The notes beneath the pieces were generated by a model, which was given only the letters and a program-made list of their open reading frames with translations, searched no databases and was not told where the DNA came from. A stretch of 23,030 nucleotides of DNA from positions 1 through 23,030 of IMG/VR virus record IMGVR_UViG_3300045997_000225. The stretch is one strand, 5' to 3'. The position numbers and the translations under genes were made by a program. Positions 7,487-14,510 of this stretch are shown in pieces; positions within the stretch are counted from its first letter, which is position 1, and each line of letters opens with the position of its first letter. This stretch comes from a virus.

Positions 7487-8320
7487 TCAGAACGCGTCAG
7501 ATTGTGGTGCGGGTTCCTGGTAGCGGACTTCGCCTGCGCGACCTTCGCGCAGCGACATATAAAACGCCTTGCCCGCTGCGTAGTCCTCGACGTTCTGGGC
7601 CATGCCTTCCAGCGCGAACTTCACGCCGTACCAGGAGCCTTGGTCGTTGCTTTCCAGCACCGTCGTGACGCGCACGCGGTTGGCCCAAGTGGGCGGACAC
7701 ACAGCGGTGCCGTTAGGCGCCTTCACACGCACGCCGGACAGCATGCTCATCAACGCCTTCGACTTCTTGATCTGGGTGCTGGTCAGCGACAGCAGCACGT
7801 TGCCGCCACCTTCAATCAGCGCAAAGTGGTTGCGTGTGTCGGACAGCCGGTCAGAGCGCTTGGGGTTGATGGAGCCGTCTTCTGCGGGGAAGTACAACCG
7901 GCCTTCCAGGTCGTGCACCGTGCCGTCTGCGGTCATGTGCGCAACCGCTTCCGGCATGAGCTCGCCCTTGAAGCCGCCGCCCGCATCACGCGCGCCCCAA
8001 CGCACAAAGCGCCGCTGGTAGTGGCACGGCAAAATCACCACGCCGACCTTGCCGTCGTAGTACTCGCCCGTCACCGTATTCATCAGCATCCCGGCCTTGG
8101 CGTCGGGGTCGTACTGGCTGGAGGCCTCGTCCATTTGCGGCGACATTTTCTGGATCACCGTGAGGAACGGAATGGCGAACGAATCCTTGTCCGCGCCTTC
8201 CATGCCGCTGCCGGCGTCTGCCATGAAGTCTGCGTCCATGTACGGCAGCACATTCGTTGCGGCGGGTGCTGCAACTTCGGTGGCCGTCGATGCGGCCTTG
8301 TCTTCTGGTTTCTTGCTCAT
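7487..8320 (-). CDS. Putative phage ssDNA-binding protein
   Basis: A 277-residue protein, likely an ssDNA-binding or recombination accessory protein in replication. After an Ala/Thr-rich tail it has MEGADKDSFAIPFLTVIQKMSPQMDE, a pattern I associate with phage proteins annotated as ssDNA binding in replication modules. It then shows strands with many aromatic and basic residues (YYDGKVGVVILPCHYQRRFVRWG) suited to an OB-like fold. The C-terminus ends in SDAF, a short acidic-aromatic tip reminiscent of SSB tails. It sits just before the primase and helicase genes, and an intrinsic terminator follows, so it may be made in higher amounts than those enzymes. The ATG at 8320 has AGAGAG upstream. The fold is not proven by sequence alone. 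Confidence 0.55.
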   Translation of the reverse strand: MSKKPEDKAASTATEVAAPAATNVLPYMDADFMADAGSGMEGADKDSFAIPFLTVIQKMSPQMDEASSQYDPDAKAGMLMNTVTGEYYDGKVGVVILPCHYQRRFVRWGARDAGGGFKGELMPEAVAHMTADGTVHDLEGRLYFPAEDGSINPKRSDRLSDTRNHFALIEGGGNVLLSLTSTQIKKSKALMSMLSGVRVKAPNGTAVCPPTWANRVRVTTVLESNDQGSWYGVKFALEGMAQNVEDYAAGKAFYMSLREGRAGEVRYQEPAPQSDAF

Positions 8321-8335
8321 GATTTCTCTCTGATT

Positions 8336-8839
8336 TCACTTGGTGAATGTTGCGACGCTGTAAGGGTGAACCCCGAACAGATCGAACGGTATTGACTCGC
8401 CAGCAGCGAGCCGCTCTTTGATGAACGCCTTGAGCGTCATCGGGTGGACGACTTCCTGCGAGACCGCAGGCAGTCCGTCTTCGTTGAGCCGCGCAGCGCA
8501 TTCCCGCGCAGCCTCTAAGTCGCCCCTGCCAAACTCGACAGCGACGACCGTCTTGATCAGCGCACCGTGCCCGTGATCCGTCAGCCACTGCAGCGCTTGC
8601 TGCTGCTTTGCCTCCGTGATGGCGCAGCTGATTTCCTCTTTCACGATCAGCCGCTCGCCGGTCGACAACCGGAACTCAGACAAGCCAACCTCCCGCATCA
8701 GCTCCGGCAGGTCGTCTTGGCGGATCTTCGTCAAAGCCGCCTTGCGTTCCTTCAGTTGCGCCTCCAACGCGGCCACCGCGTTTTGCTGCGTCAGCATCAA
8801 GTTCGCCAGCGTCGTTACGCGCTCCAGATCGCCGCTCAT
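8336..8839 (-). CDS. Conserved phage replication-module protein, unknown function
   Basis: A 167-residue protein of unknown function. Residues ~5-45 are a coiled-coil-like helix (LTQQNAVAALEAQLKERKAAL). The middle has a strand-rich part with STGERLIVKEEISC, and the end has MTLKAFIKERLAAGESIPFDLFGVHP, a motif I recognise from conserved hypothetical proteins in phage replication modules. The ATG at 8839 has GGAGG at good spacing and overlaps the stop of the preceding gene (ATGA), which settles the start over the longer open frame to 8884. It lies 15 bases upstream of the ssDNA-binding-like gene, so a role in replication or recombination is plausible but unproven. Confidence 0.7.
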   Translation of the reverse strand: MSGDLERVTTLANLMLTQQNAVAALEAQLKERKAALTKIRQDDLPELMREVGLSEFRLSTGERLIVKEEISCAITEAKQQQALQWLTDHGHGALIKTVVAVEFGRGDLEAARECAARLNEDGLPAVSQEVVHPMTLKAFIKERLAAGESIPFDLFGVHPYSVATFTK

Positions 8840-9183
8840 AACCGCACCTCCACAAGCCGGTACTTTTCCGTTTCCCGATCCCACCGCAGCAGCCGAACGT
8901 ACCCGAACTTCTTGATCTGGATTGCGGCGACCGCAGCGATCAGTGCCGGGTCTCCAACGGCCAGCACATAGTCCTCTTTCACAGAATCAATCATGCGCAG
9001 CTTCATCTCGTCGATGACGCCTTGGATGTCGTCGTATACGCGGGCTTGATTGGCGATCGAGAAGGGGAGGAGGATGACGGACTCACCGTAGCTGAAGGCC
9101 GACGACACGTCGACTGCAGGTCGGTGCGTCTCCGTTGTTGGATTCCATCTGTGTGGAACGGGTGGCACGAACACCTTGTTCAT
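8836..9183 (-). CDS. First gene of leftward operon, unknown function
   Basis: A 115-residue protein with no function I can name. It is soluble, with strands around SYGESVILLPFSIANQARVYDD, a helix DDIQGVIDEMKLRMIDSV, a possible binding loop YVLAVGDPALIAAVAAIQIKK, and a basic strand-rich end (YVRLLRWDRETEKYRLVEVRL). The ATG at 9183 follows AGAAAGGA and an untranslated leader of about 40 bases from a possible -10 (GATAAT, 9234-9229). The stop overlaps the next start by 4 bases. As the promoter-proximal gene of the replication-packaging operon it may be an early regulator or replication accessory protein; this is inference. Confidence 0.7.
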   Translation of the reverse strand: MNKVFVPPVPHRWNPTTETHRPAVDVSSAFSYGESVILLPFSIANQARVYDDIQGVIDEMKLRMIDSVKEDYVLAVGDPALIAAVAAIQIKKFGYVRLLRWDRETEKYRLVEVRL

Positions 9184-9228
9184 TTCTTGTCCTTTCTGTG
9201 ACTGTTTTCGAAGAAAAACCGAGAGCGT

Positions 9229-9268
9229 ATTATCGTCTCAAACCGCCGCAGTATTGAGGAAAATTCCG
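9229..9268 (-). promoter_or_regulatory. Possible leftward promoter with shared box
   Basis: On the minus strand GATAAT lies at 9234-9229. The hexamer 17 bases upstream, at 9257-9252, is only a weak -35 match (TCAATA). Overlapping that -35 is TTGAGGAAAATTCCG (plus strand 9254-9268), which is identical over 15 bases to the spacer of the rightward promoter at 10282-10296. This suggests a common operator for the two divergent operons. Confidence 0.45.
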
Positions 9269-9441
9269 CTCGGAATTCAGCTCTCGGCACCAATGTGTCC
9301 AACATCGTTATAATGCGACGTCGCGCGCGTCTGTCACCTAGCTTGGCAGCCAAAGAAGTCCATGTCCGATAGCCGCCCCGCGCGCCGCCCCAAAAAAACC
9401 ACGAACGCCCCCCCCGCACCATACCCCGTCCCCCACCGCCG

Positions 9442-9993
9442 TGGCCAGCAAATGGCCATATAACCACGAGCCAATCAATGGGCCATAGAGCCACGACGCG
9501 CGGCCAGACGGGGTCAGCCTCAGCGCCGCGCCGCTGGCCAGGCAACGCCCATATAACCAAGACCCACGAGATGGCCCAGGAAGCCACAACGACCGGCGAG
9601 ACGGGGTCGGCCCCAGCCGCGTGGCAACGCCAGGCAACGCCCATATAACCAAGGCCCAATATATGGCCCAGGAAGCCACAACGACCGGCGAGACGGGGTC
9701 GCGCACAAATATCTCGTTTGCCCAAAAATCGCCCATATAACCACGACCAATTATATGGGCCAGGAAGCCGCGCCGAGCGGCGAGACGGGGGTGGCCCCAG
9801 AAACCCTTTGCGCCCAGGAAACGCCCATTAAACCAAGGCCCAATATATGGGCCAGGAAGCCAAGGCACGCGGCGAGACGGGGTTGCCCCAGATATCGCGG
9901 GCAGGCCAGGAAACGCCCATTAAACCAATACCCAATATATGGGCCAGGAAGCCACCGCGACCGGCGAGACGGGGTAGGCCTCAGTTCTTGCGT
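9442..9993. repeat. Six tandem 92-bp repeats with internal dyads
   Basis: The ATATAA/ATTAAA anchor occurs at 9458, 9551, 9643, 9735, 9827 and 9919, and the GAGACGGGG anchor at 9504 (CAGACGGGG in the first unit), 9598, 9690, 9782, 9874 and 9966, so the period is 92 bases (93-94 between the first two units). Each unit carries GCCCAT(A/T)(T/A)AA, then ATATGG(G)CC, GGAAGCCA, a CGGCGAGACGGGG block and GCCCCAG or a variant. The unit at 9731-9760 holds a perfect 10-bp inverted repeat with a 10-base loop; units at 9838 and 9930 contain palindromic CCCAATATATGGG. The later units are more alike and the first is the most diverged. Because 92 is not a multiple of 3, the open minus-strand frames across it do not encode a repeated peptide. 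Likely non-coding: origin iterons, a partition site or a structured RNA array. Confidence 0.9.
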
Positions 9994-10134
9994 TTGGCCA
10001 AATTTGGGCGCGAGCCGCCGCCTGCCCGCGTGCCGCCTAGGGCGCAAAAACGCCGGATGGCCATAGGCGTGTTGTAAGGCCCAAATATGCCAACTCAGCG
10101 CGCGCCCACACGAGTGCACCAGGTGCTCGGCGAT

Positions 10135-10189
10135 CGTGGCGAAATCGGAAGATGGGTTTCCGTGTGTTCTTTGGGCGATTTTCGCCACG
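10135..10189. repeat. Inverted repeat upstream of rightward promoter
   Basis: CGTGGCGAAATCG (10135-10147) and CGATTTTCGCCACG (10176-10189) are inverted copies differing by one A. The core GGCGAAA(A)T also lies within the spacers of the promoters at 14863, 17257 and 19306 (GGCGAAAATT), so this may be an operator for the same regulator. No repressor gene is visible in the window. Confidence 0.55.
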
Positions 10190-10274
10190 AAAATTTTCCG
10201 CCCGTACCCCTGCACCAGCCCAAATTATCTCCGGAATTCGTCCAAAATATATTTTTGAATTTTCGTCAAAACGC

Positions 10275-10303
10275 TTGCCTTTTGAGGAAAATTCCGTCAT
10301 ACT
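10275..10303 (+). promoter_or_regulatory. Rightward promoter P1
   Basis: TTGCCT (10275-10280), a 17-base spacer and CATACT (10298-10303). The spacer has TTGAGGAAAATTCCG. An AT-rich tract with AAAATATATTTTTGAATTTT directly upstream could act as an UP element. The leader after it (10309-10336, CCCC, G-run, GGGAAAAACCCC) is homologous to that of P3. It should drive the small-gene cluster starting at 10368. Confidence 0.75.
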
Positions 10304-10367
10304 TCGGGTATCCCCAGGGGGGGCGGGAAAAACCCCAAACAACCAACCTTCAGAAAGCGAGAAAATC

Positions 10368-10955
10368 ATGAAAGCCAACCAAATCACCGCCGCCACCACC
10401 GCTGAGCTTGTGGCCTTTTACAACACCCACGCCGACAAGCCGGTCAAGAAATTCGCTGACCGCGCCACCGCAGAAAAGCGCGTGGCGGCTTTGATCGCGT
10501 CGCTGGCCCCAAGCCCCGCTGACGCTTGCCCCTTCTGTGGCGGCACAGAATTGACGTCGGGCCACGGCCACGACGACGGCTCCATCACCGATGAACATTT
10601 GTTCACGTGCCACGACTGCGGCAAAGAATATGACGTGAACACCGGTGAGGAATTTGTGGCCAAAGAAACTGACGCCACGCGCGCGGCGGCCATTGCGGCT
10701 TCTTGGCTGAACCCGGAAACCGCCGCCAAGCGCGCTGAGCGCCACGGCTGTGAGGTTGATGGCCAATATTTCCCGTCGGTGCGCAAGGCGTTTTTGGCCT
10801 TGGGTTTGCCGCTGGCCAAGCACATTTCTTTCCGCATGGATCTGAAGAAATACGGTGAGCAGGCGTTTGGCAAACATTCTTTCGTGTCGGTGGCTTTCCG
10901 CCCCGCTGGCCAAGAAGCCGCTGAGCCCGCCGCCGCTGAAACCGCCGCCGAGTGA
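10368..10955 (+). CDS. Zinc-finger phage protein, unknown function
   Basis: A 195-residue protein. Residues ~11-45 (LVAFYNTHADKPVKKFADR) form a motif seen in several phage and plasmid proteins with a KPVKKF core. Residues 54-84 form a four-Cys zinc ribbon (CPFCGG and CHDCG). Residues 131-176 (YFPSVRKAFLALGLPLAKH) look like a DNA-binding or DUF-type C-terminal domain known from phage proteins where it follows similar N-terminal motifs. The tail is Ala/Glu-rich. The ATG at 10368 has AGAAAG 10 bases upstream, which decides it over the open frame from 10152. As the first gene after P1 it may be a regulator; the function is not established. Confidence 0.7.
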   Translation: MKANQITAATTAELVAFYNTHADKPVKKFADRATAEKRVAALIASLAPSPADACPFCGGTELTSGHGHDDGSITDEHLFTCHDCGKEYDVNTGEEFVAKETDATRAAAIAASWLNPETAAKRAERHGCEVDGQYFPSVRKAFLALGLPLAKHISFRMDLKKYGEQAFGKHSFVSVAFRPAGQEAAEPAAAETAAE

Positions 10956-10961
10956 TGAAGC

Positions 10962-10997
10962 CCGCCGCGCCCATCACCCCGGTGCGGCGGATTTTTT
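10962..10997 (+). terminator. Terminator-like hairpin after first rightward gene
   Basis: CCGCCGC (10962-10968) pairs with GCGGCGG (10984-10990) around a 15-base loop, followed by A and six T. It lies six bases after the stop codon and runs straight into the leader of the next gene, so it probably attenuates rather than ends transcription. Confidence 0.65.
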
Positions 10998-11024
10998 GAA
11001 CAACCACAGAAAGTGAGAAACCCC

Positions 11025-11219
11025 GTGAACAACGTCAAGCTGAATTTGCCCCTTGAGCTCGCGCAGGAAATGGACGTCATTTTGCGCCGCCGCGCTGAGC
11101 ATTTGTCTGAGTGCATCGCCAGCCGCGCGCGTGACCCGCATTTGGTGGACATTGACCGCCGCCAGCTGGCGCGTGCCCGTGAGCTTCAGGCGTTGTTGGC
11201 GGTGGCCTTGGGCCGCTGA
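11025..11219 (+). CDS. Small helical protein, unknown function
   Basis: A 64-residue protein, charged and helical: LPLELAQEMDVILRRRAEHLSE, then HLVDIDRRQLARARELQALLAVALG. It could be a small DNA-binding or antitoxin-like helical protein, but no family is recognised. The start is GTG (11025) behind the repeated leader with AGAAAGTGA at 11008. An earlier in-frame GTG (11013) lies inside the ribosome-site repeat and is rejected, because the repeat is conserved before other genes where it is not translated. The gene is flanked by two copies of the intergenic module. Confidence 0.65.
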   Translation: MNNVKLNLPLELAQEMDVILRRRAEHLSECIASRARDPHLVDIDRRQLARARELQALLAVALGR

Positions 11220-11240
11220 CCCCCGCGCGGCGGATTTTTT
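11212..11240 (+). terminator. Weak terminator-like hairpin in intergenic module
   Basis: GCCGC (11212-11216) pairs with GCGGC (11227-11231), followed by GGA and six T (11235-11240). The left arm overlaps the end of the preceding gene. This is a degraded version of the hairpin at 10962. Confidence 0.45.
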
Positions 11241-11267
11241 GACCAAACATAGAAAGTGAGAAACCCC

Positions 11268-11567
11268 ATGAAACTCAGTTGCATTGAACGCGCCAACGAC
11301 ATCAAACTTGTCGACCGCGCGGCTGGCCTTTGGGAATCCGGCGATTGGTGCGTGTCGGCCGACAATGCCGCCGCCCTTGTCGGTGGACAAATATTCTTCC
11401 ACAGCGCTTGGGCGGCGGAAAGCCACCACGGAGGAAATGTCGTGGCGTGGCGCGCTTGCGACCAAGACCCGCGTCGCGTCGTTTTCCAGTACACATTTGA
11501 CGCGGCTTGCGTTGGCGTCAAATTCGCGCGTGGCGCGTCCCGGCAGGCGGTGGCGTTTTGGCGCTGA
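11268..11567 (+). CDS. Small protein, unknown function
   Basis: A 99-residue protein that I do not recognise. It has several Trp and Cys residues and alternating hydrophobic strands (IFFHSAWAAESHHGGNVVAW, RRVVFQYTFDAACVGVKF), so a small mixed alpha-beta fold is likely. The ATG at 11268 sits at the end of a full intergenic module (T-run, TTGACCAA, AGAAAGTGA at 11251). It lies between other genes built the same way. No signal peptide, membrane segment or metal motif is visible. Confidence 0.65.
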   Translation: MKLSCIERANDIKLVDRAAGLWESGDWCVSADNAAALVGGQIFFHSAWAAESHHGGNVVAWRACDQDPRRVVFQYTFDAACVGVKFARGASRQAVAFWR

Positions 11568-11624
11568 CCCCGCTGACCCCCGTGCCCCGAATTTTTTGAC
11601 CAAACACAGAAAGTGAGAAACCCC

Positions 11625-11882
11625 ATGAACATTCCCTTCACCGCGCGGCTGCAAGCCGCCCTGACCGCAGCCGGTTATGTCCACGAATTTTTTCCCGCGC
11701 AGTGGGAAGATGTCGGCGGGCCGGAAAGCGGGCCACAGCTGGCGGGCCACAACGATTTCCACGTGTGGTCGCTGGCCGTGAACCCCGGTGCCCTCCAGCA
11801 AGTTGTGGTCGTGGACGGCCACATTGTTGAGGTGGAAATGGCCCCGGACTTCGAGGGTGTGTACGCGCCCGAGCCCCGCTGA
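11625..11882 (+). CDS. Small acidic protein, unknown function
   Basis: An 85-residue acidic protein, unknown. It begins MNIPFTARLQAALTAAGYVHEF and then has strands HVWSLAVNPGALQQVVVVDGH and IVEVEMAPDFEGVY, suggesting a small beta-sheet protein. The ATG at 11625 follows AGAAAGTGA (11608) in a standard copy of the intergenic module, whose leader is nearly identical to that of the preceding gene. No known domain is recognised. Confidence 0.65.
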   Translation: MNIPFTARLQAALTAAGYVHEFFPAQWEDVGGPESGPQLAGHNDFHVWSLAVNPGALQQVVVVDGHIVEVEMAPDFEGVYAPEPR

Positions 11883-11930
11883 CCCCCGTGCCCCGAGTTT
11901 TTTGATCAACCACAGAAAGTGAAAACCGAA

Positions 11931-12176
11931 ATGACCGAACAGATTCAAGCTTGCGAGCGGCTCGTGAAGTGCGCCGAGTTTTACGCATCAATGTTGGACG
12001 ACGACTCCGCCTTGGTGGCGGCGTCCGACGCCAGGACGCTGCTCACAGAAAACCCCGCGCTCAAGTACGCCGCCGCGCGCGCATACGTCAGCCTCACACA
12101 TTCCCTGGGCGTGTTCCACCCCGAGACGCGCGACGCCAAGTCTGTGGCGCGCTCGTTGGGCGCAAACCCCCGCTGA
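11931..12176 (+). CDS. Small helical protein, unknown function
   Basis: An 81-residue protein, mostly helical (IQACERLVKCAEFYASMLDD, ALKYAAARAYVSLTHSLGVF). It has two Cys near the N-terminus but no metal motif. The ATG at 11931 follows AGAAAGTGA (11914) in the intergenic module with TTGATCAA; the in-frame GTG at 11919 is part of that module and is not used as the start. Function unknown. Confidence 0.65.
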   Translation: MTEQIQACERLVKCAEFYASMLDDDSALVAASDARTLLTENPALKYAAARAYVSLTHSLGVFHPETRDAKSVARSLGANPR

Positions 12177-12224
12177 CCCGGTGCCCCGAATTTTTTGATC
12201 AACCAACAGAAAGTGAAACCAGAA

Positions 12225-12536
12225 ATGAAAACCCAAATCGTCACCCACACCATCACATACGCCGCGCAAATGAACGGCGGCGACGTTGTGTCGTTCCAAA
12301 TTGCGCTGATGAACCTTGAGCCGGAAACGCTGGCGTGGGCGCTGCGCGGTGAAGAAGCGATGCGCTGTGGCCTTGCACCGGCTGAAGCCGCCCCCTACGA
12401 AATCTTGTCGCTGCACGTCGACTGGACGGTGTGTGAAGCCGCCTTCATCGCGCGCACCACCGGCTGCGGGCCGAAACCGGACGACAACTTCATGATCGCT
12501 GGCGTTGTCAGCTGCCTTTCCCCCTTGACCCGGTAA
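12225..12536 (+). CDS. Small protein, unknown function
   Basis: A 103-residue protein with no recognised family. It has an N-terminal strand TQIVTHTITYAAQ, a helix SFQIALMNLEPETLAWALRGEEA, and a second half with several Cys (CGLAPAEAAP, VDWTVCEAAF, TTGCGPK, VVSCLS). The ATG at 12225 follows AGAAAGTGA (12208) in a standard module. It could be an early host-interaction protein like other small genes in such blocks; this is only inference. Confidence 0.6.
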   Translation: MKTQIVTHTITYAAQMNGGDVVSFQIALMNLEPETLAWALRGEEAMRCGLAPAEAAPYEILSLHVDWTVCEAAFIARTTGCGPKPDDNFMIAGVVSCLSPLTR

Positions 12537-12575
12537 GCCGGATTTTTTCCTCAACTCACAGAAAGACCCTTCATC

Positions 12576-13145
12576 ATGTTTGACATCAACACCGCCATCA
12601 ACACCGCCATCAACGCAGCCGTCGCCGAGGCGGTCGGCCCACTTCTGTCGCGCATTGCGGCGCTGGAAGCCGCCGCCCCCAAATCCGGCGTGGCCGTACA
12701 ACCCGCCGCCACCGAGATTGCCGCTGCGGTTGTCGCCGCCGCCGCGACGGAAATTCCCGCCATGGCGCAGCGGGCCATTGACGACGCCATCGCCGTCACC
12801 AATGTCGCGGCGCTTGTGGAAAGCGTTGTTCAGGCGTACGACCTTCAGCCGCTGATGGACGCCGCGCTCGACACAATCGCGCTCGACGAGCTTGTGGAAA
12901 ACGCCATTGAAGCCGCCAACATCAGCGACCAAGTTGAGTCTGTCGTCAACGAAGTTGTGAACGGGCTCGACCTCGAAGGCAAAGTGGAAAGCGCCATCGA
13001 CCACGCCAACATTGAGCGCGCCGTCGAGCGCGCCATTGACGACGCCGACGTTGTTGGCAACGTTCTGGGCGTGATTGATGTTCGCGCCGAGGTCGTCAAG
13101 GCGTTTGCCGCTGGCGAATTGGTGCTGACCCTGAAAGCCGCCTAA
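12576..13145 (+). CDS. Ala/Val-rich acidic helical repeat protein
   Basis: A 189-residue protein of very simple composition, rich in Ala, Val, Glu and Asp. Residues ~80-165 contain degenerate repeats of the type VESVV..A.DL and VE.AI..ANI, giving amphipathic helices with a regular hydrophobic face, so it is probably an elongated coiled-coil or helical-bundle protein. Residues 1-30 (INTAINTAINAAVAEAV) are also repetitive. There is no signal peptide or membrane segment. The ATG at 12576 follows AGAAAG at 12560, in a leader that lacks the usual TGA. The function is unknown; a structural or scaffold-like role is possible. Confidence 0.65.
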   Translation: MFDINTAINTAINAAVAEAVGPLLSRIAALEAAAPKSGVAVQPAATEIAAAVVAAAATEIPAMAQRAIDDAIAVTNVAALVESVVQAYDLQPLMDAALDTIALDELVENAIEAANISDQVESVVNEVVNGLDLEGKVESAIDHANIERAVERAIDDADVVGNVLGVIDVRAEVVKAFAAGELVLTLKAA

Positions 13146-13150
13146 CGCAC

Positions 13151-13271
13151 CCAAATCGCCACCGGGCGGCGTGGGTGGGGTTGACCCCTCACCGCTGCGC
13201 CGAGCCCACAGAGCCGACCGACGCCAGTGTTTGCGCGGCTCCCCCGGCAACCCGGTGGCACGAGTTTTTTT
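13151..13271 (+). ncRNA. Structured intergenic element, copy 1
   Basis: This 121-base element is related to 14511-14631. The outer stem CCACCGGG (13159-13166) with CCCGGTGG (13251-13258) is perfect. Inside are a G-rich/C-rich hairpin (GGTGGGG with CCCCTCACC) and a second hairpin of GAGCC (13202-13206) with GGCTC (13237-13241). It ends in CACGAG and seven T. It could be a small RNA with its own terminator, or an elaborate attenuator before the secreted-protein gene. Confidence 0.55.
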
Positions 13272-13297
13272 GCCAAACCACAGAAAGTGAGAATATC

Positions 13298-13747
13298 GTG
13301 AAAGTTTCCAAAATCGTCCTGGCCCTTGTTTCCGCCACCCTTGCCTCTGCCGCGATGGCGAGCGGATTTGTCGAATTCAAAACCGCCAGCGGCGGCAAGA
13401 TGGTCGTGTACAACGTCACGATCACCCCCGCAATCCTCAACGAGAACAAAGACGTTCAGTTTGATCTGGTCATCGAACACCGCCCCCTCAATGGCAGCCC
13501 TTTGCGCCAAGAACACACCGCCTCTTGCACAGAGAGCGGCGGGCGGTATGCAGTGATCAACGACAAAGGCGAGATCGTCGGCGCACAAAAGATCTGGGTC
13601 GCAGACGGCCAGACCGTGGCAGACAAAATCTTCAGCCACGCATGCGTCGTCTCTGTCGAAAAGTTTGAGGCCATGGCTGCGCGCCAACAACGCAGCGCCC
13701 CGAGCGGCTACACCCCCGGCAGCAAGCCCGGCAAGTTTGCCCTTTGA
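13298..13747 (+). CDS. Secreted or periplasmic small protein
   Basis: A 149-residue protein with a clear Sec signal peptide: Lys at 2 and 5, a hydrophobic core VLALVSATLASAA, and a likely cleavage after AMA, before SG (about residue 22). The mature part is beta-rich (KMVVYNVTITPAILN, VQFDLVIEHRP), has two Cys (in TASCTES and SHACVV) that could form a disulfide, and ends in a Gly/Ser/Pro-rich tail. The start GTG (13298) follows AGAAAGTGA (13282). Exported phage proteins in such accessory blocks can alter the host envelope or block superinfection; this role is inference. Confidence 0.7.
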   Translation: MKVSKIVLALVSATLASAAMASGFVEFKTASGGKMVVYNVTITPAILNENKDVQFDLVIEHRPLNGSPLRQEHTASCTESGGRYAVINDKGEIVGAQKIWVADGQTVADKIFSHACVVSVEKFEAMAARQQRSAPSGYTPGSKPGKFAL

Positions 13748-13772
13748 CCTAACCACAGAAAGTGAGCACATC

Positions 13773-14507
13773 ATGAACGAAGAAAAGATCATCAGCCGCG
13801 TGCGCAAGATGTTGGCTTTGGCCGCAGACGAACGTGCCTCTGACGGCGAGCGCGACAACGCCATGCGCATGGCGCACAATCTCCTGGCCAAGCACAACTT
13901 GACGCTCGCGCAGGCCAGCGACACGCCGGAAGAAGCCCGCGACCGCATTGTGTTCGTCGACCGCAACGACCCATGGGCGCGGCAGGTGGCGTACGGCATC
14001 GCACAACTGTTCTTCTGCAAGTACTACTTCATCGGGTACACAGACAAGACCCTCTGTCACCACTTCTTCATCGGCAAGGAAAGCAACGCGGTGACCGCTC
14101 AGCTTGTGGCCGAACACGCCATCAAGTCTGTGCGCAAAGAAGCCGCCGCCTACGTGCGCGACGGTGGGCCAGGCACGCCACGCGATTTCTGCAAGGGCGC
14201 GACCGCCCGCATTTACCAGCGGTGTACCGAATTGCGCCGCGCGGCTGAAGCTGAGTCCGCCGCCGCACCGACCCAGACATCCACCGGCACCGCGCTTGTG
14301 TTGGCCAGCTTGTACAAGACGGAGGAAAACGCCAACGACGCTTTCCTCGCACAGCTCGGCCTCAACTTGCGCGAGGGCAAGAGCCGCGAGCGCTCTGTCA
14401 GCAGCATCACCGCGTTGCGCGCAGGTGCGGCGTATGGCGACAAGGTGCACTTGGGCCGGTCGATCGGCACCGACGCGCGCAGCGACCGCGTAGCGTTGGC
14501 TGCATGA
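13773..14507 (+). CDS. DUF2786-family protein
   Basis: A 244-residue protein. The N-terminal ~40 residues (ISRVRKMLALAADERA followed by AMRMAHNLLAKHNLTLAQA) match the DUF2786 pattern, a domain found in phage and bacterial proteins whose role is not established. The remainder (WARQVAYGIAQLFFCKYYF, HHFFIGKESNAVTAQLVAEHAIKS, FCKGATARIYQRC) is the C-terminal domain that usually accompanies it. The ATG at 13773 follows AGAAAGTGA (13757). The leader is shorter than usual and lacks the T-run, with only 25 bases to the preceding gene. Function unknown. Confidence 0.8.
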   Translation: MNEEKIISRVRKMLALAADERASDGERDNAMRMAHNLLAKHNLTLAQASDTPEEARDRIVFVDRNDPWARQVAYGIAQLFFCKYYFIGYTDKTLCHHFFIGKESNAVTAQLVAEHAIKSVRKEAAAYVRDGGPGTPRDFCKGATARIYQRCTELRRAAEAESAAAPTQTSTGTALVLASLYKTEENANDAFLAQLGLNLREGKSRERSVSSITALRAGAAYGDKVHLGRSIGTDARSDRVALAA

Positions 14508-14510
14508 GGG

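Larger units (their letters stand above)
9184..10367. other. Gene-free divergence zone
   Basis: This 1.2-kb stretch between the divergent operons has no credible gene. From left to right it holds a possible leftward promoter (9229-9268), a GC-rich stretch with a run of C and A (about 9385-9435), the 92-bp repeat array, degenerate repeat remnants (to about 10090, including GGCCCAAATATGCC), a bulged palindrome at 10111-10130 (GCACC, A, GGTGC core), an inverted repeat at 10135-10189, an AT-rich tract (10245-10270) and the rightward promoter at 10275-10303. Confidence 0.75.

Noticed and set aside
9298-9320. Plus-strand TATAAT at about 9310 as a promoter
   Set aside because: No acceptable -35 at 16-18 bases upstream and no gene directly downstream.
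9442-9993. CRISPR array
   Set aside because: The whole 92-base unit is repeated with no unique spacers and no cas genes nearby.
9180-10215. Several minus-strand open frames across the 92-bp array with repeated GPYIG/GLGYMG-like peptides
   Set aside because: They follow the DNA repeat, shift frame from unit to unit because 92 is not a multiple of 3, have odd Trp/Gly-rich composition and lack ribosome sites.
10152-10367. Long N-terminal extension of the first rightward gene
   Set aside because: It would run through promoter P1 and the leader; the ATG at 10368 has AGAAAG at the same spacing as other genes.
11988-13250. 420-codon minus-strand open frame across small plus-strand genes
   Set aside because: It spans several intergenic modules, has Gly/Asp/Val-rich shadow composition, and opposes genes with good ribosome sites.
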